Source: Sphingomonas bacterium
GTDB taxonomy: Bacteria > Pseudomonadota > Alphaproteobacteria > Sphingomonadales > Sphingomonadaceae
DNA length: 64,000 bases
Reading direction: 5' to 3'
Assembly (NCBI RefSeq): GCF_903642285.1
Contig: NZ_CAHJWJ010000002.1
Span: 62,001 to 126,000, forward strand
Shown here piece by piece: positions 1-6,488 of the stretch. The position numbers were made by a program, and so were the translations under genes. How positions within the stretch are numbered: the stretch's first letter is position 1; each line of letters starts with the position of its first letter. The notes under the pieces were generated by a model. The model was not told the origin of the DNA, ran no database searches, and saw only the letters and a program-made list of their open reading frames with translations.

Positions 1-803
1 GTCTCGTCGCCCAGCAGACCGGCGAACACCCGGTCCTTGCTGCCATCCGACAGCAATTTCGCATCGTCCTGCGTATCGGGTGCAGGGACCAGGACCCGCC
101 AAAGCCCCGGCACGCGCAGCAATACGCACCATTCCTCGGCATCCGCGACGTAATTAACGTTAGCGAGACCGGGTATCCGCGTTTCTATGGGAAAGGCGGT
201 CGACAGCGTAAGGAAACGTTCGGGATAGGTGAAGCCGTCGAATTCGATCCCCAGCCATTTGCGGATCGTCGAATTGGCACCGTCGGCGGCGATGACGTAA
301 TCGGCGCGGTAACGCTCGATCGCGATCGGGCCCTCGGCACTCACCGAAACCCCGGTTTCGTCCTGCTCGATCGTCACGACACGTCGCTGGAACCGGACGT
401 CGCCATGCGGATGCGCGGCAATCCGCTCGGTCAGCAGCCGCGACAATTTATACTGCTCGCATTGCAGCCGGTACGGGTAGGGGGTCGCATCGCCGATCTC
501 GCCCAGATCGAGTTCGACGACGTTGCCGCTGCGGCGGTTGCGATACTGGTAGACGGGTGCCTTCAACCCGATCGCTTCCAGTTCCGCCAGAACGCCCAGC
601 GCCGCCATCATCTCCAGCGTCGGCGGGTGGAAGGTCGATGCGCGCATGTCCTCCGGGCAACCGGCATTGGCATCGATCAGCAGCGTGTCGATTCCCGCCT
701 GCGCCAGGCGATACGCCGCCACCGCGCCGACCGGTCCGGCACCGACGACGAGAACGCGTGTCGTCAGGGTCGCGCCGCCGGTTCCATCATTGGACATCGT
801 CAT
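1..803 (-). CDS. FAD-dependent aromatic-ring hydroxylase (PHBH fold), C-terminus outside window
   Basis: Class A flavoprotein monooxygenase, expected to hydroxylate a (hetero)aromatic ring using NAD(P)H and O2 in the cytoplasm. About 267 residues are visible, starting MTMSNDGTGG. The FAD-binding GxGxxG (GAGPVG) is at residues 21-26 after a beta strand (TRVLVV), and the second signature DGANST lies near residue 172. Family members run about 400-550 residues, so the C-terminal part is beyond position 1. A second ATG lies two codons downstream. The start is only 8 nt after the DUF1330 stop, so the two are very probably co-transcribed, divergently from the plus-strand catabolic genes that begin at 1290. 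The substrate cannot be read from sequence; the neighbours suggest an aromatic acid or N-heterocycle. Confidence 0.85.
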   Translation of the reverse strand, partial: MTMSNDGTGGATLTTRVLVVGAGPVGAVAAYRLAQAGIDTLLIDANAGCPEDMRASTFHPPTLEMMAALGVLAELEAIGLKAPVYQYRNRRSGNVVELDLGEIGDATPYPYRLQCEQYKLSRLLTERIAAHPHGDVRFQRRVVTIEQDETGVSVSAEGPIAIERYRADYVIAADGANSTIRKWLGIEFDGFTYPERFLTLSTAFPIETRIPGLANVNYVADAEEWCVLLRVPGLWRVLVPAPDTQDDAKLLSDGSKDRVFAGLLGDE

Positions 804-811
804 CGCCGCGG

Positions 812-1105
812 TCAGGCCGGATCGACCAGAAGGCGCATTTCGACCACGGCAGCGTCGGCGCGGTGCACACTCGCCGCCCGATATTCAGGTGCCGCGATAT
901 AGGCGCGGGCCGCCTCTGCGGTATCGAACCGCGTCACGACCACCCGTTCACCCACGGGACTGTCGCCCTCCAGCACTTCCACCACCGGCCCCCGCACGAG
1001 CGGCGTCCCGCCGAAACGTTCGGACAGGCCCGCGATACCCTTGCCGTATAGCGCGAATTTGTCGGGATCGGTGATGCGTACCGTCGCCACGATATAGGCT
1101 GCCAC
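812..1105 (-). CDS. DUF1330 family small protein
   Basis: A 97-residue ferredoxin-like alpha/beta-barrel dimeric protein beginning VAAYIVATVRI, with the DUF1330 pattern (Tyr-Ile near the start, then D-P-x-K-F, G-G-x-x-L-V-R-G and a central R-x-x-V-x-x-F). I chose the GTG at 1105 because family members begin within two or three residues of this AYI strand; the frame stays open further upstream, but that stretch has no family character. A G-rich stretch sits just ahead of the GTG. Members often accompany oxidative catabolic genes, and some related dimeric barrel proteins are small monooxygenases or isomerases, but no activity is established for this family. It is the first gene of the minus-strand pair with the FAD hydroxylase. 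Confidence 0.75.
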   Translation of the reverse strand: MAAYIVATVRITDPDKFALYGKGIAGLSERFGGTPLVRGPVVEVLEGDSPVGERVVVTRFDTAEAARAYIAAPEYRAASVHRADAAVVEMRLLVDPA

Positions 1106-1289
1106 CCGAAGATCCCCCGTCCTGTCGACACGTCGCTGCCGCCACCTGATGGCACCGACCTTTGCGAGACGCGCGCGGGCGGTCACGGTATATCCGTCAG
1201 GCGAACACAGCGAAGGGACGGATTTGCGCCGACCATGATCTCGCGACACCCCTTCGTGGCATTCGTACCGAGCAGGCCGGAGGAACACG
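1106..1289. promoter_or_regulatory. Divergent intergenic region of the catabolic cluster
   Basis: This 184-nt gap separates the minus-strand DUF1330/hydroxylase pair from the plus-strand five-gene set and must hold both promoters. A clear ribosome binding site, GGAGG at 1279-1283, precedes the ATG at 1290. I found no convincing palindrome and no regulator gene adjacent to it. Confidence 0.35.
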
Positions 1290-2048
1290 ATGACCGATTC
1301 CCTGGGCAGCCGGATGAAATTCGCGGTGGTGGCACCGTCCACGAACACCAGCGTCGAACCCGAATATGCCGCGATGCAGCCGCGCGGCGTAACCAATCAT
1401 TTCAGCCGGATCGCGATCCCGAATACGAAGGTGACCGACGACGACAGCTTCATGGTGATGCTGCAGTCGATTCGCGACGCGACGTTCGACGCGGTCGACG
1501 TGTCGATGTCGATGGACCCGGGCTGCGTCGTGATGGGCATGTCGGCCGAAACCTTCTGGGACGGTGCCGAGGGCGCGGCGCGACTTCACGCAAAGATGGT
1601 CGAGCGCACCGGCGGCGTGCCCGTCATCATGGGATCGACCGCGGTCGATGCCGCGATCAAGGCATATGAAAGCGTCGGTGCGCCCATCCGCAAGATCGGC
1701 ATCGTCACGCCGTACATGCCGGTCGGCGACCGCAACGTGAAGAAGTTCTTCGAGGATCAGGGCTATGAGGTGGTCAACCTCGTCGGCCTCAAATCGCCGT
1801 CGCCGATGCTGATCGCGCACGAGAGCAAGCAAACGTTGAAGCGCGCCGCGATCGCGGTGTCGGGCGGGGTCGATGCGGTGATCCAGGCCGGCACCAATCT
1901 CGCCTTCGCCGAAGTCGCCGCGATCGCCGAATTCTGGCTGGAAAAACCGGTGATCGCGATCAACACCGCGACCTATTGGCATGCGCTGCGGAGCATGGGC
2001 ATCATGGATCAGAGGGACGGGTTCGGCGCGCTGCTGAGCCGGCATTGA
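1290..2048 (+). CDS. Maleate isomerase / arylmalonate decarboxylase-like protein lacking both catalytic cysteines
   Basis: A 252-residue member of the Asp/Glu racemase superfamily, closest in layout to maleate cis-trans isomerase and arylmalonate decarboxylase (AMDase). Established family chemistry uses two cysteines (isomerases, racemases) or one (AMDase, Cys188). Aligned by eye, the first position falls in MGMS (Gly83, matching MGTS of AMDase with its Gly74). The second falls in QAGTNL at 198-203, with Gly201 where isomerases have the Cys of CTNL. Other family marks remain: GSTAVDAA, IGIVTPY and KPVIAINTATYWHAL. With neither cysteine it is unlikely to be a classical isomerase. It opens the plus-strand set with GGAGG 6 nt before the ATG; the next gene follows after 10 nt. 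Confidence 0.75.
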   Translation: MTDSLGSRMKFAVVAPSTNTSVEPEYAAMQPRGVTNHFSRIAIPNTKVTDDDSFMVMLQSIRDATFDAVDVSMSMDPGCVVMGMSAETFWDGAEGAARLHAKMVERTGGVPVIMGSTAVDAAIKAYESVGAPIRKIGIVTPYMPVGDRNVKKFFEDQGYEVVNLVGLKSPSPMLIAHESKQTLKRAAIAVSGGVDAVIQAGTNLAFAEVAAIAEFWLEKPVIAINTATYWHALRSMGIMDQRDGFGALLSRH

Positions 2049-2058
2049 GGACGACGCG

Positions 2059-2973
2059 ATGGATTATGATTACATACCGCTACCCGCCCGCCAGCCGCTC
2101 GTCTGGCCGCACAATGCGCGCGTCGCGCTCATCCTGACGTTCAACCTCGAAACCTGGGACCTGACCAAGGACACGACCAAGCCCTATTATGCCGGTGGTC
2201 CGTCGATCCTGCCCGATATCCTGCCCGGCGATACGCCCGATTTCCCCAATTACAGCTGGCGCGAATATGGCCAGCGCGTCGGTATCTGGCGGCTGTTCGA
2301 GCTGTTCGACCAGCTGGGCGTCAAGGCGAGCTGCACCACCAACGCCGTCACCTTCGAACGCCGCAAGGCGATGACCGATGCGGTGCTGGAGCGCGGCTGG
2401 GAATTGCTGACCCATAATTGGGAGCAGGGCGAATTGCTGACCGATTTCGCCAAGGACCCCGCAAAGGAGCGCGAGATCATCCTGCGCACGCTCGACCAGT
2501 TCGAGAAATTCACCGGGCGCAAGTCGAAGGGCTGGCTGTCGTCTTCGCTGCGCGGCACGCTCCAGACCGCCGACATCCTCGCCGAACAGGGCTGCACCTT
2601 CTACTGCGACGTCATGAACGACGATCAGCCCTATCTGCTCCGTACGCCGCATGGGCCGATCGTATCGACGCCCTATTCCAACGAGATCAACGACTTCACT
2701 TTCATCACGCGCAAGAATTTCACCACCGACCAGTTCGCGCAGGCGCTGATCGAGGAACTGGACGTGCTGTACGAAGAGGGTGCCACGACCGGCCGGATCA
2801 TGAATGTCGGCCTGCATCCGCATGTTTCCGGCCGCGCGCACCGCATCCGTGCGCTGCGCGAATTCATCAACCACGCGAAATCGCTGCCCGGCGTGTGGTG
2901 GGCGACGCGCGAGGAGATAGCCGACTGGTATCTCGCCAATCATGAAAGCCATATTCCCGGCCAGCTGGGATGA
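2059..2973 (+). CDS. Polysaccharide deacetylase family protein (PuuE/allantoinase-like)
   Basis: A 304-residue NodB-fold protein of the cytoplasmic PuuE-like group, which acts on small cyclic amides or formamides rather than polysaccharides. Visible marks are a first strand VALILTFNLETWD near residue 24, a conserved REYGQRVGIWRLFELF helix near 75, the NAVTFERR / GWELLTHNWEQG block near 100-130, and the late NVGLHPHVSGRAHRIR segment typical of PuuE homologues. No signal peptide is present. The stop overlaps the next start as ATGA (2970-2973), indicating translational coupling. In this context a ring-opening amidohydrolase or deformylase role is plausible but inferred. Confidence 0.8.
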   Translation: MDYDYIPLPARQPLVWPHNARVALILTFNLETWDLTKDTTKPYYAGGPSILPDILPGDTPDFPNYSWREYGQRVGIWRLFELFDQLGVKASCTTNAVTFERRKAMTDAVLERGWELLTHNWEQGELLTDFAKDPAKEREIILRTLDQFEKFTGRKSKGWLSSSLRGTLQTADILAEQGCTFYCDVMNDDQPYLLRTPHGPIVSTPYSNEINDFTFITRKNFTTDQFAQALIEELDVLYEEGATTGRIMNVGLHPHVSGRAHRIRALREFINHAKSLPGVWWATREEIADWYLANHESHIPGQLG

Positions 2974-3833
2974 CGCTCAGCGACCGGCTCGCGATCGGTG
3001 CGGACGGACGGCGGCCGGCGATGCAATGGCCGGGATGCTGGGACGGCCTCAGCGCGCTGCTGATCGAACGCGCCGGATTCGAGGCAGCGTTCCTGAGCGG
3101 CGCGGCGCTGTCGATGGCGCGGCTCGGTCGGCCCGATATGGGGCTGGTAACGGCAAGCGAGCTGATCGATGCCGTGTCGCAGATCGTCGACCGCATCGAT
3201 ATCCCGCTGATCGTCGATGGCGATACCGGTTTCGGCAACGCGCTGACGCTGCGACGCACGCTGCGCCAGCTCGAACGCGCAGGCGCGGCGGCGGTGCAGA
3301 TCGAGGATCAGGTCTTCCCCAAACGCTGCGGCCATATGGCAGGCAAGCGCGTGGTACCGCTGTCGGAAGGCGTCGGGCGGATCAGGGCGGCGATCGACGC
3401 TCGCGAGGCGATGCTCGTGATCGCACGCACCGATGCGCTGTCGATCGAAGGGCTCGATGCCACGCTCGACCGCGCCGAGGCGTATCTGGCGGCGGGCGCG
3501 GATCTGCTGTTCGTCGAAGGACCGCGCACCTTTGCCGAGGCGCAGGCGATCGCCGATCGCTTCGCCGCGCGCGTGCCGCTGGTCCATAATCTCGTCGAAG
3601 GCGGCGTGACGCCCGGCCCGGACACCGCGCCCTTCTTCGCGATGGGCTATGCCGCCACGCTTCATCCGTTGCTGCTTCTGCACGGTTTCGCAGGTGTCGC
3701 ACCGCGCTGGCTGTCGGTCCTGCGCGATACCGGATCGACCGCGACGCTGGCCGACGAAATCGCCGACCTGGCATATATGAACAGGCTGACCGGGGCGGAC
3801 GCCCTGCTGCAGGATGCCGCCCGCTATGACTGA
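2970..3833 (+). CDS. Isocitrate lyase / PEP mutase superfamily enzyme
   Basis: A 287-residue TIM-barrel enzyme of the ICL/PEPM superfamily (methylisocitrate lyase, 2,3-dimethylmalate lyase, oxaloacetate decarboxylase, phosphonopyruvate enzymes). The metal-binding stretch DGDTGFG is at 83-89, IEDQ at 111-114, and KRCGH with the lyase-type catalytic cysteine at 118-122, which favours C-C lyase over mutase. The family strand VIARTDAL follows near 150. The start is fixed by the ATGA overlap with the upstream gene, and the downstream amidase start overlaps this stop by 8 nt. A C4-C6 dicarboxylate cleavage at the bottom of the pathway is an inference. Confidence 0.8.
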   Translation: MTLSDRLAIGADGRRPAMQWPGCWDGLSALLIERAGFEAAFLSGAALSMARLGRPDMGLVTASELIDAVSQIVDRIDIPLIVDGDTGFGNALTLRRTLRQLERAGAAAVQIEDQVFPKRCGHMAGKRVVPLSEGVGRIRAAIDAREAMLVIARTDALSIEGLDATLDRAEAYLAAGADLLFVEGPRTFAEAQAIADRFAARVPLVHNLVEGGVTPGPDTAPFFAMGYAATLHPLLLLHGFAGVAPRWLSVLRDTGSTATLADEIADLAYMNRLTGADALLQDAARYD

Positions 3834-4515
3834 CGCACCGCTCGACCATGATTACGCCGCGGCCGGCTTCAACGGCACGCTTCCGTTCGGCGTGTCGCCC
3901 GCGCTACTGATCGTCGATGTCGTGATGGCCTATATAGATCCAGGCTCGTCGCTCTATCTGGGGCCGGACAATGCCCTCGCGCCGTTGGCGCGGCTCGCGG
4001 ACGCGTCAAGGGCCGTGGGTGCGCCGGTGATCTTCACGAACATCAGCTATGCCCCGGGTGGCGCGGAGGGTGGCATGTTCTATCGCAAGGTGCCCGCGCT
4101 CAAGGCGTTCGTGGCCGGATCGCCGCTCGGCGCTTTTCCGCCCGGACTGCAGCCGGAGCCGGGCGATCATGTCCTCGGCAAATTCTACCCGTCGGCCTTC
4201 TTTGGCACCGCGCTCGCGCCGATGCTGTCGACGATGGGCGTCGATACCGTGCTGATCGGCGGTTACTCGACTTCGGGTTGTGTCCGTGCAACCGCGCTCG
4301 ATGCGCTGTGCTCCGGCTTCATTCCCTATGTCGTGAGCGATTGCTGCGCCGACCGCGATACGCGCCCGCATGCGGCCAACCTGTTCGACATGCAGGCGAA
4401 GATGGCGGAGGTCGTCGATTGCGACCGCGCCATCTCCTTGCTCGACCGTCAACGGCCATCGGCAAAGAATCGACAGGGAACGGGATGTCAACCGCAGACT
4501 GGATCGCAACCATGA
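3826..4515 (+). CDS. Isochorismatase-family cysteine hydrolase (amidase)
   Basis: A 229-residue isochorismatase-fold hydrolase. The catalytic triad of this family is in place: Asp31 in LLIVDVVMAY, Lys119 in HVLGKFYPSAF and Cys152 in YSTSGCVRATALDA. The CVRATALDA form resembles N-carbamoylsarcosine amidohydrolase, maleamate amidohydrolase and biuret hydrolase types, so hydrolysis of an amide or ureido group of a linear intermediate is likely. I chose the ATG at 3826, just before the upstream stop, over an in-frame ATG at 3814. The last 20 or so residues, rich in Gln, Ser and Thr, look like run-on past the usual family end and overlap a mini-ORF at 4485. Confidence 0.85.
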   Translation: MTDAPLDHDYAAAGFNGTLPFGVSPALLIVDVVMAYIDPGSSLYLGPDNALAPLARLADASRAVGAPVIFTNISYAPGGAEGGMFYRKVPALKAFVAGSPLGAFPPGLQPEPGDHVLGKFYPSAFFGTALAPMLSTMGVDTVLIGGYSTSGCVRATALDALCSGFIPYVVSDCCADRDTRPHAANLFDMQAKMAEVVDCDRAISLLDRQRPSAKNRQGTGCQPQTGSQP

Positions 4516-4532
4516 TGGGAATACCCGCTTGA
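4485..4532 (+). other. Possible 15-codon mini-ORF coupled to the GMC oxidoreductase
   Basis: ATG at 4485, preceded by a purine-rich stretch (CAGGGAACGGG), encodes MSTADWIATMMGIPA and stops at TGA 4530-4532. The A of that stop is the first base of the next ATG (TGATG). It overlaps the tail of the amidase gene in another frame. It may be a coupling leader or the N-terminal stump of a lost gene; neither is proven. Confidence 0.3.
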
Positions 4533-6160
4533 TGTTCAAATCACCGCTCGACGCGATGCAGGCAACCTCGCGGCGGCAAATTCTGGGTATCGCGGTGAGC
4601 AGCCTAGCGATGCCGGTCCGTGCAACGGGCGTTCGTGATTCCCGGTTCACGCATGTCGTCGTCGGTGCTGGCACCGCGGGATGCGTGGTCGCGAGACGGT
4701 TGAGCGACGATCCGGCGAACAGGGTGCTGCTGATCGAAGCAGGCGGCGCATACCAGCCGCCCGCGATCGACCTGCCCGCGAAGTGGTTCGGGTTGAGCGG
4801 TACGGCGATCGACTGGCGTTTCATGACCGCAGCGCAATCGCATGCCGGTAACCGTATATTGCCCGTGCCGCGAGGAAAAGTCCTAGGCGGATCGAGCGCT
4901 ATCAACGCGATGATCCATCACCGCGGCACGGCCGCCGACTATGACCGCTGGGCCGCGCTAGGCGCGACAGGGTGGAACCAGGCGGTCATGGCACCGATGT
5001 TCCGCCGCTCCGAACGCTGGCTCGGTCGGCCAGATCCGCGTCGCGGCGCGAACGGCCCGACCTCTGTCTTGCCGGTCGAGGAGCCGACTGCTGCGGCATT
5101 GCGCTTCATCGATGGCGCGAAAAGCGCCGGCTATGTCCAAACCAACGATCTCAACACTGATCCTGCCGCGAGCGTCGGGCTCAATCAACTGGCGTTCGAC
5201 GGGCAGCATCGCATGTCAAGCTACCGTGCCTATCTGGTTCCGGTGCTCGGCCGGACCAATCTGACGATCATGACCGGCGTTCAGGTCACGGCGCTGGATA
5301 TCAAGGGATCGTGGTGCCGCGGCGTGCGCTACCGGGACGCAGGTGGTGAGCGGTTGGCGCTGGCCGACCACGAGGTAGTAGTCGCCGCAGGAGCGATCCA
5401 GTCGCCTCAGCTGCTGATGCTGTCGGGTGTCGGCCCCGCCGCCCATCTGAGGGCGGTCGGCGTCAGGCCGATCGTCGATCTCCCCGGCGTGGGCGGGAAT
5501 CTGCACGAACACATGATCTTTCCGGGAGTGTCGATCGAAGCCAGGGCCCCCTTCGAACCCTCCCGCCTGATGGGCGTGGACGCCGTGTTATATGCCCGGT
5601 CGCCGCACGCGACGAAACCTCGGGACATCATGCTGAACTTCGCGGTCAATGCCGGGAAGGGACCGGGGTCGGCGATGGCGGGGGGCGGGTGCAGGGCATC
5701 CTTCTCATATCTCGCCCCCCACAGCAGAGGTCGTGTGTCGCTCGCCAGTGCCGATCCGGCGACGCCTCCGATCATCGATCCGAACGCGTTCGGCGACGGG
5801 CGCGACCTTGCCGGCTCGCTGGCGTCGCTCGAGGTGGCGCGTGCTATCCTGAACGGTCCCGCCTTCGCCGATGTTCGCCTGCGGGAGATCAATCCCGGGC
5901 CCGCCGCCGTGTCCGCCGACGACTTGCGCGCATATCTGCTGCGGACGGCGGTTATGTTCGGCCACTCGGTCGGTACGTGCCGGATGGGCAACGATGTCGA
6001 CGCGGTCGTCGATCCTCTCCTCCGTGTACACGGCATCGACCATCTTCGCGTCGTCGATGCCTCGGTCATCCCGGAGATTCCTTCTGCCCCGACGAACGCC
6101 ACGGTCCTGGCGATTGCGGAACGCGCCAGCGATCTGATTGGGAGACAGGATGCGGGCTAA
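4532..6160 (+). CDS. GMC-family FAD oxidoreductase with Tat signal
   Basis: A 542-residue glucose-methanol-choline oxidoreductase. From the ATG at 4532 the N-terminus carries a twin-arginine export signal (TSRRQILGIAVSSLAM, arginines 14-15), so folded, FAD-loaded enzyme is probably sent to the periplasm. The FAD-binding GAGTAG is at 45-50, followed by LIEAGG, the GMC signature RGKVLGGSSAINAMIHHRG near 110 and signature 2 GAIQSPQLLMLSGVGP near 287. The catalytic His lies in GHSVGTCRMG near 477 and the second active-site residue is an Asn in TNATV near 522. Members oxidise alcohols or aldehydes. It is the last gene of the plus-strand set and the only one predicted to be exported; the substrate is unknown. 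Confidence 0.85.
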   Translation: MFKSPLDAMQATSRRQILGIAVSSLAMPVRATGVRDSRFTHVVVGAGTAGCVVARRLSDDPANRVLLIEAGGAYQPPAIDLPAKWFGLSGTAIDWRFMTAAQSHAGNRILPVPRGKVLGGSSAINAMIHHRGTAADYDRWAALGATGWNQAVMAPMFRRSERWLGRPDPRRGANGPTSVLPVEEPTAAALRFIDGAKSAGYVQTNDLNTDPAASVGLNQLAFDGQHRMSSYRAYLVPVLGRTNLTIMTGVQVTALDIKGSWCRGVRYRDAGGERLALADHEVVVAAGAIQSPQLLMLSGVGPAAHLRAVGVRPIVDLPGVGGNLHEHMIFPGVSIEARAPFEPSRLMGVDAVLYARSPHATKPRDIMLNFAVNAGKGPGSAMAGGGCRASFSYLAPHSRGRVSLASADPATPPIIDPNAFGDGRDLAGSLASLEVARAILNGPAFADVRLREINPGPAAVSADDLRAYLLRTAVMFGHSVGTCRMGNDVDAVVDPLLRVHGIDHLRVVDASVIPEIPSAPTNATVLAIAERASDLIGRQDAG

Positions 6161-6488
6161 TGGACTGGAAATCAGATGCCAAAGGAGCCAACCCGACTTG
6201 GCATTGGAGAAGACCAGCGCGTAACATGCCTTGAGCGGTCGCCCTGTCGTTGCCACGGAGAACCAGTCGTGGGCGAGCAATCGTTCGGCGCGGGGGCGTG
6301 TCTTCGCTGCCTGATTGTCGCTCGACGACGGGTCGGATCGACAGCCTTATAGGCTATCGATAACGGATGTTGCTTCCTGCTATGACGTCGAGCGTCCAAC
6401 GTCGTTGCCGCTAGGTGCAGGAGCGCGTAGCACTTCGGCTTTTGAAGTATCAGGACTTTAGCAGTCTGGCTCGGGGGCTTTCGTCGGA
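6161..6488. other. Gene-free stretch of about 330 nt
   Basis: No convincing coding sequence on either strand; short open frames here lack family features. It separates the catabolic genes from the glycosyltransferase genes and should hold the promoter for the latter. The only clear structure is the inverted repeat at 6337-6361. Confidence 0.5.
6337..6361. promoter_or_regulatory. Inverted repeat, possible operator or hairpin
   Basis: ATCGACAGCC and GGCTATCGAT flank the 5-nt centre TTATA; the arms are 10 bp with one mismatch. No T-run follows, so a classical intrinsic terminator is unlikely. It lies about 130 nt upstream of the glycosyltransferase start. Confidence 0.4.

Noticed and set aside
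405..1074. Several plus-strand frames of 140-165 codons across the FAD hydroxylase
   Set aside because: Arg-rich shadows of the minus-strand hydroxylase and DUF1330 genes.
4370..4531. Longer N-terminus for the GMC oxidoreductase
   Set aside because: It would overlap the amidase gene and bury the Tat signal; ATG 4532 places the signal at the N-terminus.
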